A stretch of DNA of 5,845 bases from NCBI GenBank assembly GCA_026645635.1, contig JAPKMV010000247.1, forward strand, positions 1 through 5,845, read 5' to 3'. Origin of the DNA: Caldilineaceae bacterium. Lineage in GTDB: Bacteria > Chloroflexota > Anaerolineae > Caldilineales > Caldilineaceae. Below, piece after piece: positions 1 through 5,325 of this stretch. The stretch's first letter is position 1, and each line of letters starts with the position of its first letter. A program made the translations under genes and the position numbers. The notes beneath the pieces were generated by a model. That model was not told the origin of the DNA and searched no databases. It was given only the letters and a program-made list of their open reading frames with translations.

Positions 1-702
1 GGTCGGCGTGGTGTCCGTCACCACAACCGTGTCCGTGATGCCGGTGGCGTCGGTAATCGCTGCCGTCGTCGTCACTGCTGCGGCGGGCGCCACCGTGGGG
101 GCGAGGGTGGGCGTCGGCGTCCAGAGGGCGGCGGTGGCTGTCGCACCGGCGTTGGCCTCTGCCGTCGCCGTGGCCTGAGCCACCGTGACAAGGCCCTGGC
201 TGTTGGCGATCTCCTCGCGCAGCGCGTTTTCGACTTCCTCGTCGGTGACGGTGATGCCGCGGCGTGCGGCTTCTTGCGCCACGATCAAGTCTTCGACGAC
301 GCCGTCCATGGCCTGGGCGCCGACGGAGAAGTTGCTGGCCAACGTCGCCTGCAACTGTCCGATCTGGGCATCGAAGACGCTCTGGCCGCCCAATTGGCTG
401 CTCAGTTCCTGATACCGCGCCAACTGGTTGAGCAGGTTGAAGCGCTCGAAGCGCGCACGCTTCCAGAACTCGGTGGCGTTGACCGTGACGTCGCCAACTC
501 GCACTGCGGTGCGGTTAGGCGCCACGGCAAGCTGATAGACGATGCCAACCACCACCATCAGCAGGGCAACGCCCAGCGCAATGCCTACAAAAGTGTAAAG
601 CCGTTTGTGGCGTTCGCGGTCACGTTGGCGCAGCCGTTCTTCCTTGCGCGTCAACTCACGCTTGGCTTCTTCCTGCTGCTCTTTGTCCTTATGCTTGGCC
701 AT
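1..702 (-). CDS. Membrane-anchored SurA-like foldase (probable peptidyl-prolyl isomerase), 3' end outside window
   Basis: The ATG is at 702-700 and the frame stays open for 234 codons to the left edge, so the C-terminus is missing. Residues 1-35 are very rich in Lys, Arg and Glu and probably form a cytoplasmic helix. Residues 36-58 form one hydrophobic segment (FVGIALGVALLMVVVGIVY), a type II signal anchor with the positive side inside. Residues 66-165 look like a SurA/PrsA N-terminal chaperone domain: a short strand (VRVGDVTVNATEFW), then long amphipathic helices and an ITVTDEEVENALREEI helix. Residues 172-234 are Thr/Ala/Pro-rich low complexity (WTPTPTLAPT), a linker style common in Chloroflexota. 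The parvulin catalytic domain would lie beyond the edge, so isomerase activity is inferred from the family. It would help fold exported proteins outside the membrane. The start lies 3 nt after the rpsR stop with only a weak, distant GGAG, so translational coupling is likely. It could instead be a catalytically inactive SurA_N protein. Confidence 0.75.
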   Translation of the reverse strand, partial: MAKHKDKEQQEEAKRELTRKEERLRQRDRERHKRLYTFVGIALGVALLMVVVGIVYQLAVAPNRTAVRVGDVTVNATEFWKRARFERFNLLNQLARYQELSSQLGGQSVFDAQIGQLQATLASNFSVGAQAMDGVVEDLIVAQEAARRGITVTDEEVENALREEIANSQGLVTVAQATATAEANAGATATAALWTPTPTLAPTVAPAAAVTTTAAITDATGITDTVVVTDTTPT

Positions 703-705
703 AAC

Positions 706-1158
706 TTATCTGCGTCTCCGCACCTGACGGGTTTGATCGGCCGTATAGGGCAGCAGGGCCAGATGGCGCGCCCGCTTGATCTCGCGCACGACGCGGCGCT
801 GCACCTTGGCGCTGACGCGCGTCTTGCGCCGCGACATGATGCGGCCGCGGCGGTCGAGGAAGCGGGACAGCAGGGAGATGTTCTTGAAGTTGATATCATC
901 CACGCGAATGTCCGAGCCGGGTCGCGAGCGGTCACCCCGTTCGCGCTCCTGGTATTCGCTGGGGGCGGAGAAGGCGTCGTCGCCCTCCTCGTCGCTGGCG
1001 GCTGCGTCGCCGATGCCGGTGTTTTCGGCACTCAGGTCAGCGGGCGGCACATCCACGTCGTCGAGGATGACGATGGTTTCTTCGTCGTCCAGGCTCTCGA
1101 ATTCGGCGGCCGGCACGGCGGCTTCCATTTCCGGTGTCAGGTTCTTTTCGTCGCTCAT
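706..1158 (-). CDS. rpsR: 30S ribosomal protein S18 with long acidic N-terminal extension
   Basis: S18 binds S6 and 16S rRNA in the platform of the small subunit. The S18 core is residues ~86-145 of 150 and carries the family signatures: DDINFKNISLLSRFLDRRG, then the basic helix around KTRVSAKVQRRVVREIKRARH and the terminal LALLPYT. It has no cysteine, so it is the non-zinc form. Residues 1-66 are unlike ordinary S18: about 21 Asp or Glu and one Lys (e.g. DDEETIVILDD and SDEEGDD). Family members are usually about 70-90 residues long. The start at 1158 is supported by a Shine-Dalgarno sequence AGGAAA at 1169-1164. The only methionine near the core lies inside it (MSRRK), so a short S18 starting after the extension has no ATG. 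The gene follows rpsF by 41 nt. Identity is certain; the role of the extension is unknown, perhaps shielding the basic core before assembly. Confidence 0.95.
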   Translation of the reverse strand: MSDEKNLTPEMEAAVPAAEFESLDDEETIVILDDVDVPPADLSAENTGIGDAAASDEEGDDAFSAPSEYQERERGDRSRPGSDIRVDDINFKNISLLSRFLDRRGRIMSRRKTRVSAKVQRRVVREIKRARHLALLPYTADQTRQVRRRR

Positions 1159-1163
1159 CTTTG

Positions 1164-1169
1164 TTTCCT
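1164..1169 (-). promoter_or_regulatory. Ribosome binding site of rpsR (decides the long start)
   Basis: On the minus strand AGGAAA lies five bases before the ATG at 1158. It supports translation from the upstream ATG and therefore the reality of the acidic extension of S18. Confidence 0.7.
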
Positions 1170-1199
1170 ATGGTTCTCCAAACAGGTTGCTGGCGATGC

Positions 1200-1502
1200 C
1201 TACTCGTCGGTGCGAATCAAGAGATAACGCACGACATCCTCGCTGAAGCGCAGGGTGCGCTCCACTTCGTCGGCGCCGCTGGGCGGCATGGCGAAGCGCT
1301 GGAGGAAGTAATAGGCCTCATAATAACGCTTGATGGGATAGGCCAGGGTGCGCCGTCCCCACGGTTCGGTGACGATATTCTGGCCACCTTGACCGCTGAT
1401 CACATCGGCAACCCGTTTCTCGAAGCTGGCGATGGCGCTTTCGTCCAGGCCAGGTTGGAGTGCGAAGACGAGTTCGTACTCCCGCAGTTCTGCACCGTTC
1501 AT
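1200..1502 (-). CDS. rpsF: 30S ribosomal protein S6
   Basis: The 100-residue product matches the usual bacterial S6 length. Visible signatures are the first strand REYELVFALQPGLDE (residues 7-21), the central WGRRTLAYPIKRYYEAYYF (48-66) and the last strand RFSEDVVRYLLIR (85-97), together the ferredoxin-like fold of S6. S6 joins S18 and binds helices of the 16S central domain late in 30S assembly. The frame is open 33 codons further upstream, but the start at 1502 is chosen because a strong AAGGAG (1514-1509) sits six bases before it, and the upstream codons overlap the leader hairpin and do not resemble S6. It is the first gene of an rpsF-rpsR-foldase unit. The ssb gene often found between rpsF and rpsR is missing. 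Regulation is probably by the S6:S18 complex on the leader hairpin. Confidence 0.96.
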   Translation of the reverse strand: MNGAELREYELVFALQPGLDESAIASFEKRVADVISGQGGQNIVTEPWGRRTLAYPIKRYYEAYYFLQRFAMPPSGADEVERTLRFSEDVVRYLLIRTDE

Positions 1503-1508
1503 GATAAA

Positions 1509-1514
1509 CTCCTT
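1509..1514 (-). promoter_or_regulatory. Ribosome binding site of rpsF
   Basis: A near-consensus AAGGAG lies on the minus strand six bases before the ATG at 1502. It fixes the S6 start and rules out the longer open frame. Confidence 0.85.
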
Positions 1515-1559
1515 TTCTTTCTTTGGAGAGGCCCGCAAGTCCATCCTGCGAGCAGAAAG

Positions 1560-1592
1560 AACGAGGAGCGGGAGGTGCACCGGCTCCTCGTT
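1560..1592 (-). promoter_or_regulatory. Candidate S6:S18-binding leader hairpin of rpsF mRNA
   Basis: On the minus strand AACGAGGAG (1592-1584) pairs perfectly over nine base pairs with CTCCTCGTT (1568-1560), around a 15-nt apical part. That part opens with CCG at 1583-1581, directly after the stem, and reads CCGGTGCACC. Published work describes an S6:S18 complex-binding motif in rpsF leaders of many phyla: a conserved CCG in a bulge between a stem and a hairpin, mimicking the 16S rRNA site. The CCGGTG here also occurs in the 16S h23 region. The hairpin would start about seven bases from the predicted transcript start. I see the stem and the CCG; the inner hairpin is weak (CGG with CCG at best), so identity with the known motif is inferred. 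Confidence 0.6.
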
Positions 1593-1606
1593 GCAAACCA
1601 CTCTTA

Positions 1607-1635
1607 ATAGTACATCTGTGGGCGGCTTTGAGCAA
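1607..1635 (-). promoter_or_regulatory. Candidate promoter of the rpsF operon
   Basis: On the minus strand a -35-like TTGCTC (1635-1630) is followed after exactly 17 bases by TACTAT (1612-1607). They match the sigma-70 consensus at 3/6 and 4/6. Transcription would begin near 1600, so the leader hairpin would be at the extreme 5' end of the mRNA. The promoter lies between the solo repeat arm and the leader. The boxes are imperfect, but spacing and position fit. Confidence 0.5.
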
Positions 1636-1665
1636 AATCAATGGGCGGGAAACGGGAATGTATTT

Positions 1666-1740
1666 GTAGAACTCCTCTGTTTCCTCTGCGAGCTTCTGCG
1701 CCACCGCGTCTCTGCGTCAAAGGAACCTTTCCAAACCTCT
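1666..1740. repeat. Solo arm of a palindromic CGCAGAG-type element
   Basis: Bases 1683-1719 match 3775-3811, the right arm of the MITE-like element further on, at 34 of 37 positions without gaps. Outside it, 1726-1740 (minus strand AGAGGTTTGGAAAGG) resembles that element's terminal repeat GAGTCTGTTTGAAAAGG with a three-base deletion and one change. I find no second arm or opposite terminus nearby, so this is a decayed or half copy. It overlaps the end of the methyltransferase gene and supplies its stop codon, and lies just upstream of the rpsF promoter. Confidence 0.75.
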
Positions 1741-2529
1741 GCTTTCGCCCACCGCAAAGATCACCCGGTGGCGGCGGTCCGGCTGCTCAGCCGCGAGGGG
1801 CGTCAGCTCCGCCCAGGGCGACGGCAGCGCCGCAGTCGCCGGCAGCATGGCCGGCAGCGGCGTCAGCGCGCCGTAGCTCAGCCGTTTGAGGGCGCGGGTC
1901 AGCCGGTTGTCGCGGCGCAGGAGACCGATGCGCAGCAGCCGTTGACGCGCTCGGGCGCGCACCGCGCTGAGACCGCTGGCTGCCGCATCCACCGGCAGCG
2001 AGCCAAAGAGTTGAACCGACGCAAAGTCGGCGTCGTGCAGCCATTGCGCCAGTTCCGGTGCGGCGGGATAGTGGACGCTGAGCGCGCCGGGCGCAAAATA
2101 GGGCCAGTCGGGATTGCTGGTGGAGAGCAGCAAGTGACCGCCGTCGGCCAACAGCCGGCAGCATTCGCGCAGAAATGCCGTCGGCCGCGGCAGGTAGTAA
2201 ATCGCCTCGAAGGAGAGGATCAAGTCGAATGCGCCGGCAGCGTAAGGCAGATGCTGGGCGTCGGCCGCGGCCAGCGCGATGCGTCCGGCGCTCGCCTGCT
2301 GCGCCAGGGTCAGCGCTGCCGTCGAATAGTCGCTGCCCACGAGTGTCTGGGCGGCGTCCACCAGCAGTCCCAGCCCGCTGCCCGCGCCGCAGGAGGCGTC
2401 GAGCACCCGGCGTCCGGCGCCCAGATCTGCCGCCAGGCTGTAGCGGAGCGCCATGCGTCCCATCTGCTCGGCATTGAGCAGCGCGCCCGGCGTCTCGGTG
2501 ATCGTCAGAAAGTCGGTCATGCCGGCCAT
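1717..2529 (-). CDS. Class I SAM-dependent methyltransferase
   Basis: This is a Rossmann-fold methyltransferase of the Methyltransf_11/25 type; the substrate cannot be told. Counting from the second ATG (2520), motif I is [11 protein letters not shown] (residues 39-49) and binds S-adenosylmethionine. An acidic residue ends strand 2 in VGSDYS (about 64), [18 protein letters not shown] (85-101) contains motifs II-III, and [11 protein letters not shown] followed by LREC and [17 protein letters not shown] form the helix-strand core. The C-terminal third (160-267) is Arg/Leu/Ala-rich and less typical. Two ATGs are possible, 2529 and 2520, giving 270 or 267 residues; GGGGAAC before the first gives modest support. 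The last residues and TGA (about GLERFL) come from a repeat arm, so the native C-terminus may have been replaced. The gene is divergent from the glycosyltransferase with 65 bases between starts, and it points toward the rpsF operon. Confidence 0.85.
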   Translation of the reverse strand: MAGMTDFLTITETPGALLNAEQMGRMALRYSLAADLGAGRRVLDASCGAGSGLGLLVDAAQTLVGSDYSTAALTLAQQASAGRIALAAADAQHLPYAAGAFDLILSFEAIYYLPRPTAFLRECCRLLADGGHLLLSTSNPDWPYFAPGALSVHYPAAPELAQWLHDADFASVQLFGSLPVDAAASGLSAVRARARQRLLRIGLLRRDNRLTRALKRLSYGALTPLPAMLPATAALPSPWAELTPLAAEQPDRRHRVIFAVGESRGLERFL

Positions 2530-2579
2530 GTTCCCCGATCTGCGTCGATCCGCCAAATTCGCGCTGGAACTCCACATGC

Positions 2580-2585
2580 TATACT
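2580..2585 (+). promoter_or_regulatory. -10 box giving a near-leaderless glycosyltransferase transcript
   Basis: TATACT (5/6 to the -10 consensus) ends nine bases before the ATG at 2595, so transcription would begin within about three bases of the start codon. No Shine-Dalgarno sequence lies between. No good -35 is seen; TTCGCG at 2558-2563 is weak. On the opposite strand TATAGC (2583-2578) overlaps it and could serve the divergent methyltransferase. Confidence 0.5.
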
Positions 2586-2594
2586 GGCAGCGCG

Positions 2595-3701
2595 ATGCAC
2601 ATCTGGCTCCTCTCACCCTATCACACCGGCAGCCACCGGGCCTGGGCGGAAGGCTATGCCCGCCACAGCCGCCACCGGGTGACGCTGCTGACGATGGCCG
2701 GCCAGTTCTGGAAGTGGCGGATGCTCGGCGCGTCCGTGGAACTGGCGGCGCAGGCCGAAGCGCTGTTGGCCGCCGGCCCCCCGCCCGACCTGGTGCTGGC
2801 CACCGACATGCTCGACCTGGCCGCCTGGCTCGGCTTGACGCGGCGGCTGCTCCCAGCGGCCACACCTGCCGTGCTCTACATGCACGAGAATCAGCTCACC
2901 TATCCCCTGCCGCCGGGGGAGAAGCGCGACCTGACCTATGCCCTTGTCAACTGGCGCAGCCAGCTCGCCGCCGACGCGGTGATCTTCAACAGCCGCTACC
3001 ACCGCCGCGCCTGGTTCCGCGCCCTGCCCAATTTGCTCAAGCACTTTCCCGACTACAACCACCTGCCCCAGATCGGCGCGCTCCACCACCGCAGTCACAT
3101 CCTCCCCGTCGGCCTCACCCTCCCACCCCCTCACCCGCTCACCCGCTCATCCGAGCCGCCCCTCATCCTCTGGAACCAGCGCTGGGAGTACGACAAGCGT
3201 CCCGACCGCTTCTTCGCGCTGCTCTACCGTCTGCAGGAGGCCGGGCTGTCGTTTCGCGTGGCCGTGGCGGGTGAGAATGTGCGCCAGGCGCCGGATGAAT
3301 TTCTTGCTGCGCGGGAACGGTTGGCCGCGCACATCGACCATTGGGGCTATTTGCCGACGCGGGCAGCCTATGAGGATCTGCTCCAGCGCGCCGACCTGGT
3401 GATCAGCACCGCGGATCACGAGTTTTTCGGTGTGAGTGTGTTGGAGGCGATTGCGGCCGGCGCGTTTCCGCTGCTGCCGCGCCGGCTCAGCTACCCGGAA
3501 CTGATCCCCCCGGCGCTGCATCCTGCCTGTTTGTACGGCGACGACGCGGATCTCTTTGCCAAAGCGGTGCAGCGGCTTCGGCTGCCACGCCGCGCCCCGC
3601 CTTCGCTGGTCGAGCACGTGCGCGAGCACTACGGCTGGGCGGCCGTTGCCCCGCAGTATGATGCGCTGTTAGAGACTGTTTGTAAAGTCACCCCAATATG
3701 A
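2595..3701 (+). CDS. Glycosyltransferase of the DUF3524/tRNA-queuosine mannosyltransferase (QTMAN) family
   Basis: A two-domain GT-B enzyme of 368 residues. The N-terminal half matches the DUF3524 family: [20 protein letters not shown] (1-20), FWKWRM (38-43), the hallmark [10 protein letters not shown] (95-104), and FNSRYHR (131-137). After a linker, the glycosyl-transfer domain starts with [11 protein letters not shown] (191-201) and holds the EX7E motif, Glu276 and Glu284 (EFFGVSVLE), then an [11 protein letters not shown] nucleotide-sugar loop. Human GTDC1/QTMAN of this family adds mannose from GDP-mannose to queuosine-34 of tRNA-Asp; the same reaction here is inferred, and bacterial members may differ. 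The linker (about 174-187, [14 protein letters not shown]) is encoded by an 8-bp tandem repeat. The last nine residues ETVCKVTPI and the TGA come from an inserted palindromic element. The start is fixed by homology (IWLLSPY) and by the nearby -10 box. Family confidence is high; substrate moderate. Confidence 0.87.
   Translation: MHIWLLSPYHTGSHRAWAEGYARHSRHRVTLLTMAGQFWKWRMLGASVELAAQAEALLAAGPPPDLVLATDMLDLAAWLGLTRRLLPAATPAVLYMHENQLTYPLPPGEKRDLTYALVNWRSQLAADAVIFNSRYHRRAWFRALPNLLKHFPDYNHLPQIGALHHRSHILPVGLTLPPPHPLTRSSEPPLILWNQRWEYDKRPDRFFALLYRLQEAGLSFRVAVAGENVRQAPDEFLAARERLAAHIDHWGYLPTRAAYEDLLQRADLVISTADHEFFGVSVLEAIAAGAFPLLPRRLSYPELIPPALHPACLYGDDADLFAKAVQRLRLPRRAPPSLVEHVREHYGWAAVAPQYDALLETVCKVTPI
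3114..3153 (+). repeat. Five-unit 8-bp tandem repeat inside the glycosyltransferase gene
   Basis: Five 8-bp units lie in register: CTCACCCT, CCCACCCC, CTCACCCG, CTCACCCG, CTCATCCG. The array encodes the Pro-rich linker between the two glycosyltransferase domains. A change of one unit would break the frame, while three units (24 bases) would keep it. Confidence 0.8.
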
Positions 3702-3839
3702 CGCAGAGGCGCGGAGATGCAGAGAAACGCAGAGAAAATCGAGAGAGCGCGCAGCAGTAGCCAGCTTTGCAACTCCTCTGCGAGCCTCTGCGCCGCTGCG
3801 TCTCTGCGTCAGCCTTGCCCCTTTTCAAACAGACTCTTA
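3669..3839. mobile_element. MITE-like palindromic element with TTA target duplication
   Basis: Terminal inverted repeats GAGACTGTTTGTAAAG (3672-3687) and, as reverse complement of 3821-3836, GAGTCTGTTTGAAAAG agree at 14 of 16 positions. Directly outside both lies TTA (3669-3671 and 3837-3839), a 3-bp target duplication. Inside, two arms built of GACGCAGAG-like units (about 3699-3740 and 3771-3812) are inverted to each other at roughly 30 of 42 positions around a ~30-base centre, so a long hairpin is possible. The 165-bp element encodes no transposase and would need one in trans. A 3-bp TNA-type duplication is known among IS5-family groups, but the family is not assigned. Its left end runs into the glycosyltransferase, giving its last nine codons and stop. 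It may also act as a transcription end between that gene and the Memo gene. Confidence 0.8.
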
Positions 3840-3879
3840 GGCAAGCTCAGGACACCGCTGTCAAATCCGCAGTCTATTC

Positions 3880-3908
3880 TTGCCCTCCCTTCCCACACCG
3901 CGTATAAT
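3880..3908 (+). promoter_or_regulatory. Promoter for a leaderless Memo-family transcript
   Basis: TTGCCC (3880-3885, 4/6) and a perfect TATAAT (3903-3908) are separated by exactly 17 bases. Only seven bases follow before the ATG at 3916, so the predicted first transcribed base is at or next to the A of ATG. No Shine-Dalgarno sequence is present. It lies 40 bases outside the right end of the MITE-like element. Confidence 0.8.
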
Positions 3909-3915
3909 CCGCCGC

Positions 3916-5136
3916 ATGTCCAAACCACGCCTGCGCGCACTCGACGTCCGTCCGATCGACTACCAGGGGCAGGCCAGCCTTCTGCTGCGCGACCCGCAGC
4001 AGATCAGCCCGCATCAGTTCGTCGTGCCGCAGCCGCTGGGCGCGGTGCTCGCCTACGCCGACGGTCACCACGACGCACCGGCCATGGTGCGCGTCTTTGC
4101 CCGCAAGTACGGCATCTTGCTGCCGGAAGAGCTGGTGGCGGAACTGCTCGACGCGCTGGACGAGGCGCTGATGCTGGACAACGACCGCGCCGAGGCTGCG
4201 CGCCAGGCCGTGCTCGCCGACTATCGCGCCGCACCGCACCGTGTCCCTGCGTTGGCCGGCGGCGGCTACCCGGCGGATCGCCGCGCCCTTTGGCAGCACC
4301 TCCAGGATCACCTGGAGGCCGCGGCTGACGGCATCGAGCCACTGGCGGTGGATTGGTCGCGACCGGTGGGGCTGCTCAGCCCGCACATCGACTACACCCG
4401 CGGGGGCGCGGTCTACGCCCAGGTCTGGCAGCGCGCCGCGCAGATCGCCCGCGAGGCGGAACTGGTGATCCTCCTCGGCACCGACCACTACGGCAGCGAT
4501 CCGTTCACCCTGACCCGCCAGCACTACGCTACGCCCTACGGCGTGCTGCCCACCGACACGGCGCTCGTCGACGAATTGGCCGCGGCCATCGGGCCGGAAG
4601 CGGCCTTTGCCGGCGAGCTGCGCCACCGCGGCGAGCACTCGCTGGAACTGGTGGCGGTCTGGCTGCACCACATGCGCGACGGCGAGCCGGTCCCGCTCGT
4701 GCCGATCCTCACCGGCTCCTTCTACCCGTACATGCACAACGGCGCTACGCCGGGCGGCGACCCGGCCGTCGCTGCCGTGCTGGACGTGCTGCGGCGCGCT
4801 GCCGTGGGACGGCGCACGCTGGTCGTGGCGTCGGGCGATCTGGCGCACGTGGGGCCGGCTTTCGGCGGGCGCGCCCTCGACCGGGCGGGCCGGCGCCGGC
4901 TGGCCGCTGCCGACGACGAGCTGATCGCCGCCATGCGCCGCGGCGACGCCGACGGCTTCTTTGGCGCGATCAAGCAGGTGCAGGACCGCAACAACGTCTG
5001 CGGCGTCGCGCCGATTTTCCTCACCATGCAACTGCTCGGCGGCCTCCCCGGCGAGCAGTGGGGCTACGCCGTTTGCCCTGCGGACGACGCAGAGACGTCG
5101 GTAGTGACTGTCACCGGCATGGTCTTCGGCGGCTGA
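3916..5136 (+). CDS. Memo family protein (AmmeMemoRadiSam system protein B-like)
   Basis: The 406-residue product has a Memo domain at about 148-405. The residues that bind metal in human MEMO1 are recognisable: His157 in SPHIDYTRGG, His191 in LLGTDHYG and Cys362 in NNVCGVAPIF. Also typical are RGEHSLELVAVWLHH (238-252), PLVPILTGS (260-268) and VVASGDLAHVGP (303-314). The fold resembles extradiol dioxygenases and LigB-type non-heme iron enzymes. MEMO1 binds copper or iron and has been linked to redox control; the reaction in bacteria is unknown. Residues 1-135 form an extra domain; its PLGAVLAYADGHHDAPAMV followed by helices recalls a PqqD-like winged helix, an inference. The partners often found with it, AMMECR1 and a radical SAM enzyme, are not in the window. 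The start at 3916 is chosen because a perfect -10 box ends seven bases upstream; the frame upstream to 3880 would overlap the promoter. Confidence 0.9.
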   Translation: MSKPRLRALDVRPIDYQGQASLLLRDPQQISPHQFVVPQPLGAVLAYADGHHDAPAMVRVFARKYGILLPEELVAELLDALDEALMLDNDRAEAARQAVLADYRAAPHRVPALAGGGYPADRRALWQHLQDHLEAAADGIEPLAVDWSRPVGLLSPHIDYTRGGAVYAQVWQRAAQIAREAELVILLGTDHYGSDPFTLTRQHYATPYGVLPTDTALVDELAAAIGPEAAFAGELRHRGEHSLELVAVWLHHMRDGEPVPLVPILTGSFYPYMHNGATPGGDPAVAAVLDVLRRAAVGRRTLVVASGDLAHVGPAFGGRALDRAGRRRLAAADDELIAAMRRGDADGFFGAIKQVQDRNNVCGVAPIFLTMQLLGGLPGEQWGYAVCPADDAETSVVTVTGMVFGG

Positions 5137-5146
5137 GCCGAAAAAC

Positions 5147-5184
5147 TTCACAATTCACAATTCACCGTTCACAATTCACAATTC
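5147..5184. repeat. Heptamer tandem repeat (TTCACAA)
   Basis: Five 7-bp units plus TTC, in register: TTCACAA twice, TTCACCG once, TTCACAA twice. The array is AT-rich within GC-rich DNA and begins ten bases after the Memo stop codon. It resembles the heptameric short tandem repeats known from several phyla. No function is apparent. Confidence 0.85.
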
Positions 5185-5248
5185 CTTCATTGGAACATTC
5201 TTCCCCTCCATCCCGTCACACTCTATGCGCCGGACAGCGATGCGCGTC

Positions 5249-5272
5249 ACGCAAAGCCGCAAAGGCGCAAAG
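5249..5272. repeat. Octamer tandem repeat (nCGCAAAG type)
   Basis: Three consecutive 8-bp units share CGCAAAG: ACGCAAAG, CCGCAAAG, GCGCAAAG. It is distinct from the CGCAGAG units of the MITE-like element though similar in style. It lies in the leader region of the SIMPL gene, about 50 bases before its ATG. The rest of 5137-5325 shows no gene and no convincing promoter or terminator. Confidence 0.65.
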
Positions 5273-5310
5273 TAGACAATCGGATCGACCCCGCAGTGGG
5301 TCCAAGTGTG

Positions 5311-5316
5311 AAGGAG
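5311..5316 (+). promoter_or_regulatory. Ribosome binding site of the SIMPL gene
   Basis: AAGGAG lies nine bases before the ATG at 5326 and decides that start. It shows that this genome uses Shine-Dalgarno initiation alongside leaderless starts. Confidence 0.8.
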
Positions 5317-5325
5317 AACAAGCAA

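Noticed and set aside
274..1227. Long plus-strand open frame of 317 codons
   Set aside because: It lies antisense to the foldase, rpsR and the end of rpsF, which have clear homology and Shine-Dalgarno sequences. Its product has no recognisable domain; long antisense frames are expected in GC-rich DNA.
1503..1601. Extension of rpsF by 33 codons upstream
   Set aside because: The extra residues do not resemble S6 and overlap the leader hairpin, while the ATG at 1502 has a strong, well-spaced Shine-Dalgarno sequence.
1432..2682. Plus-strand open frame of 416 codons antisense to the methyltransferase
   Set aside because: The minus-strand methyltransferase has a complete SAM-binding motif set; this frame is a compositional shadow.
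3697..3812. Possible CRISPR array or intrinsic terminator in the repeated CGCAGAG region
   Set aside because: The units are about 10 bp, inverted rather than direct, with no regular spacers, so it is not CRISPR. The hairpin is long and imperfect and is followed by only four T, so a classical terminator is not supported.
3874..5151. Minus-strand open frame of 425 codons
   Set aside because: It is antisense to the whole Memo gene and its product is Arg/Ala/Gly/Val-rich with no recognisable motif. The plus-strand gene has conserved catalytic-site residues and a promoter.
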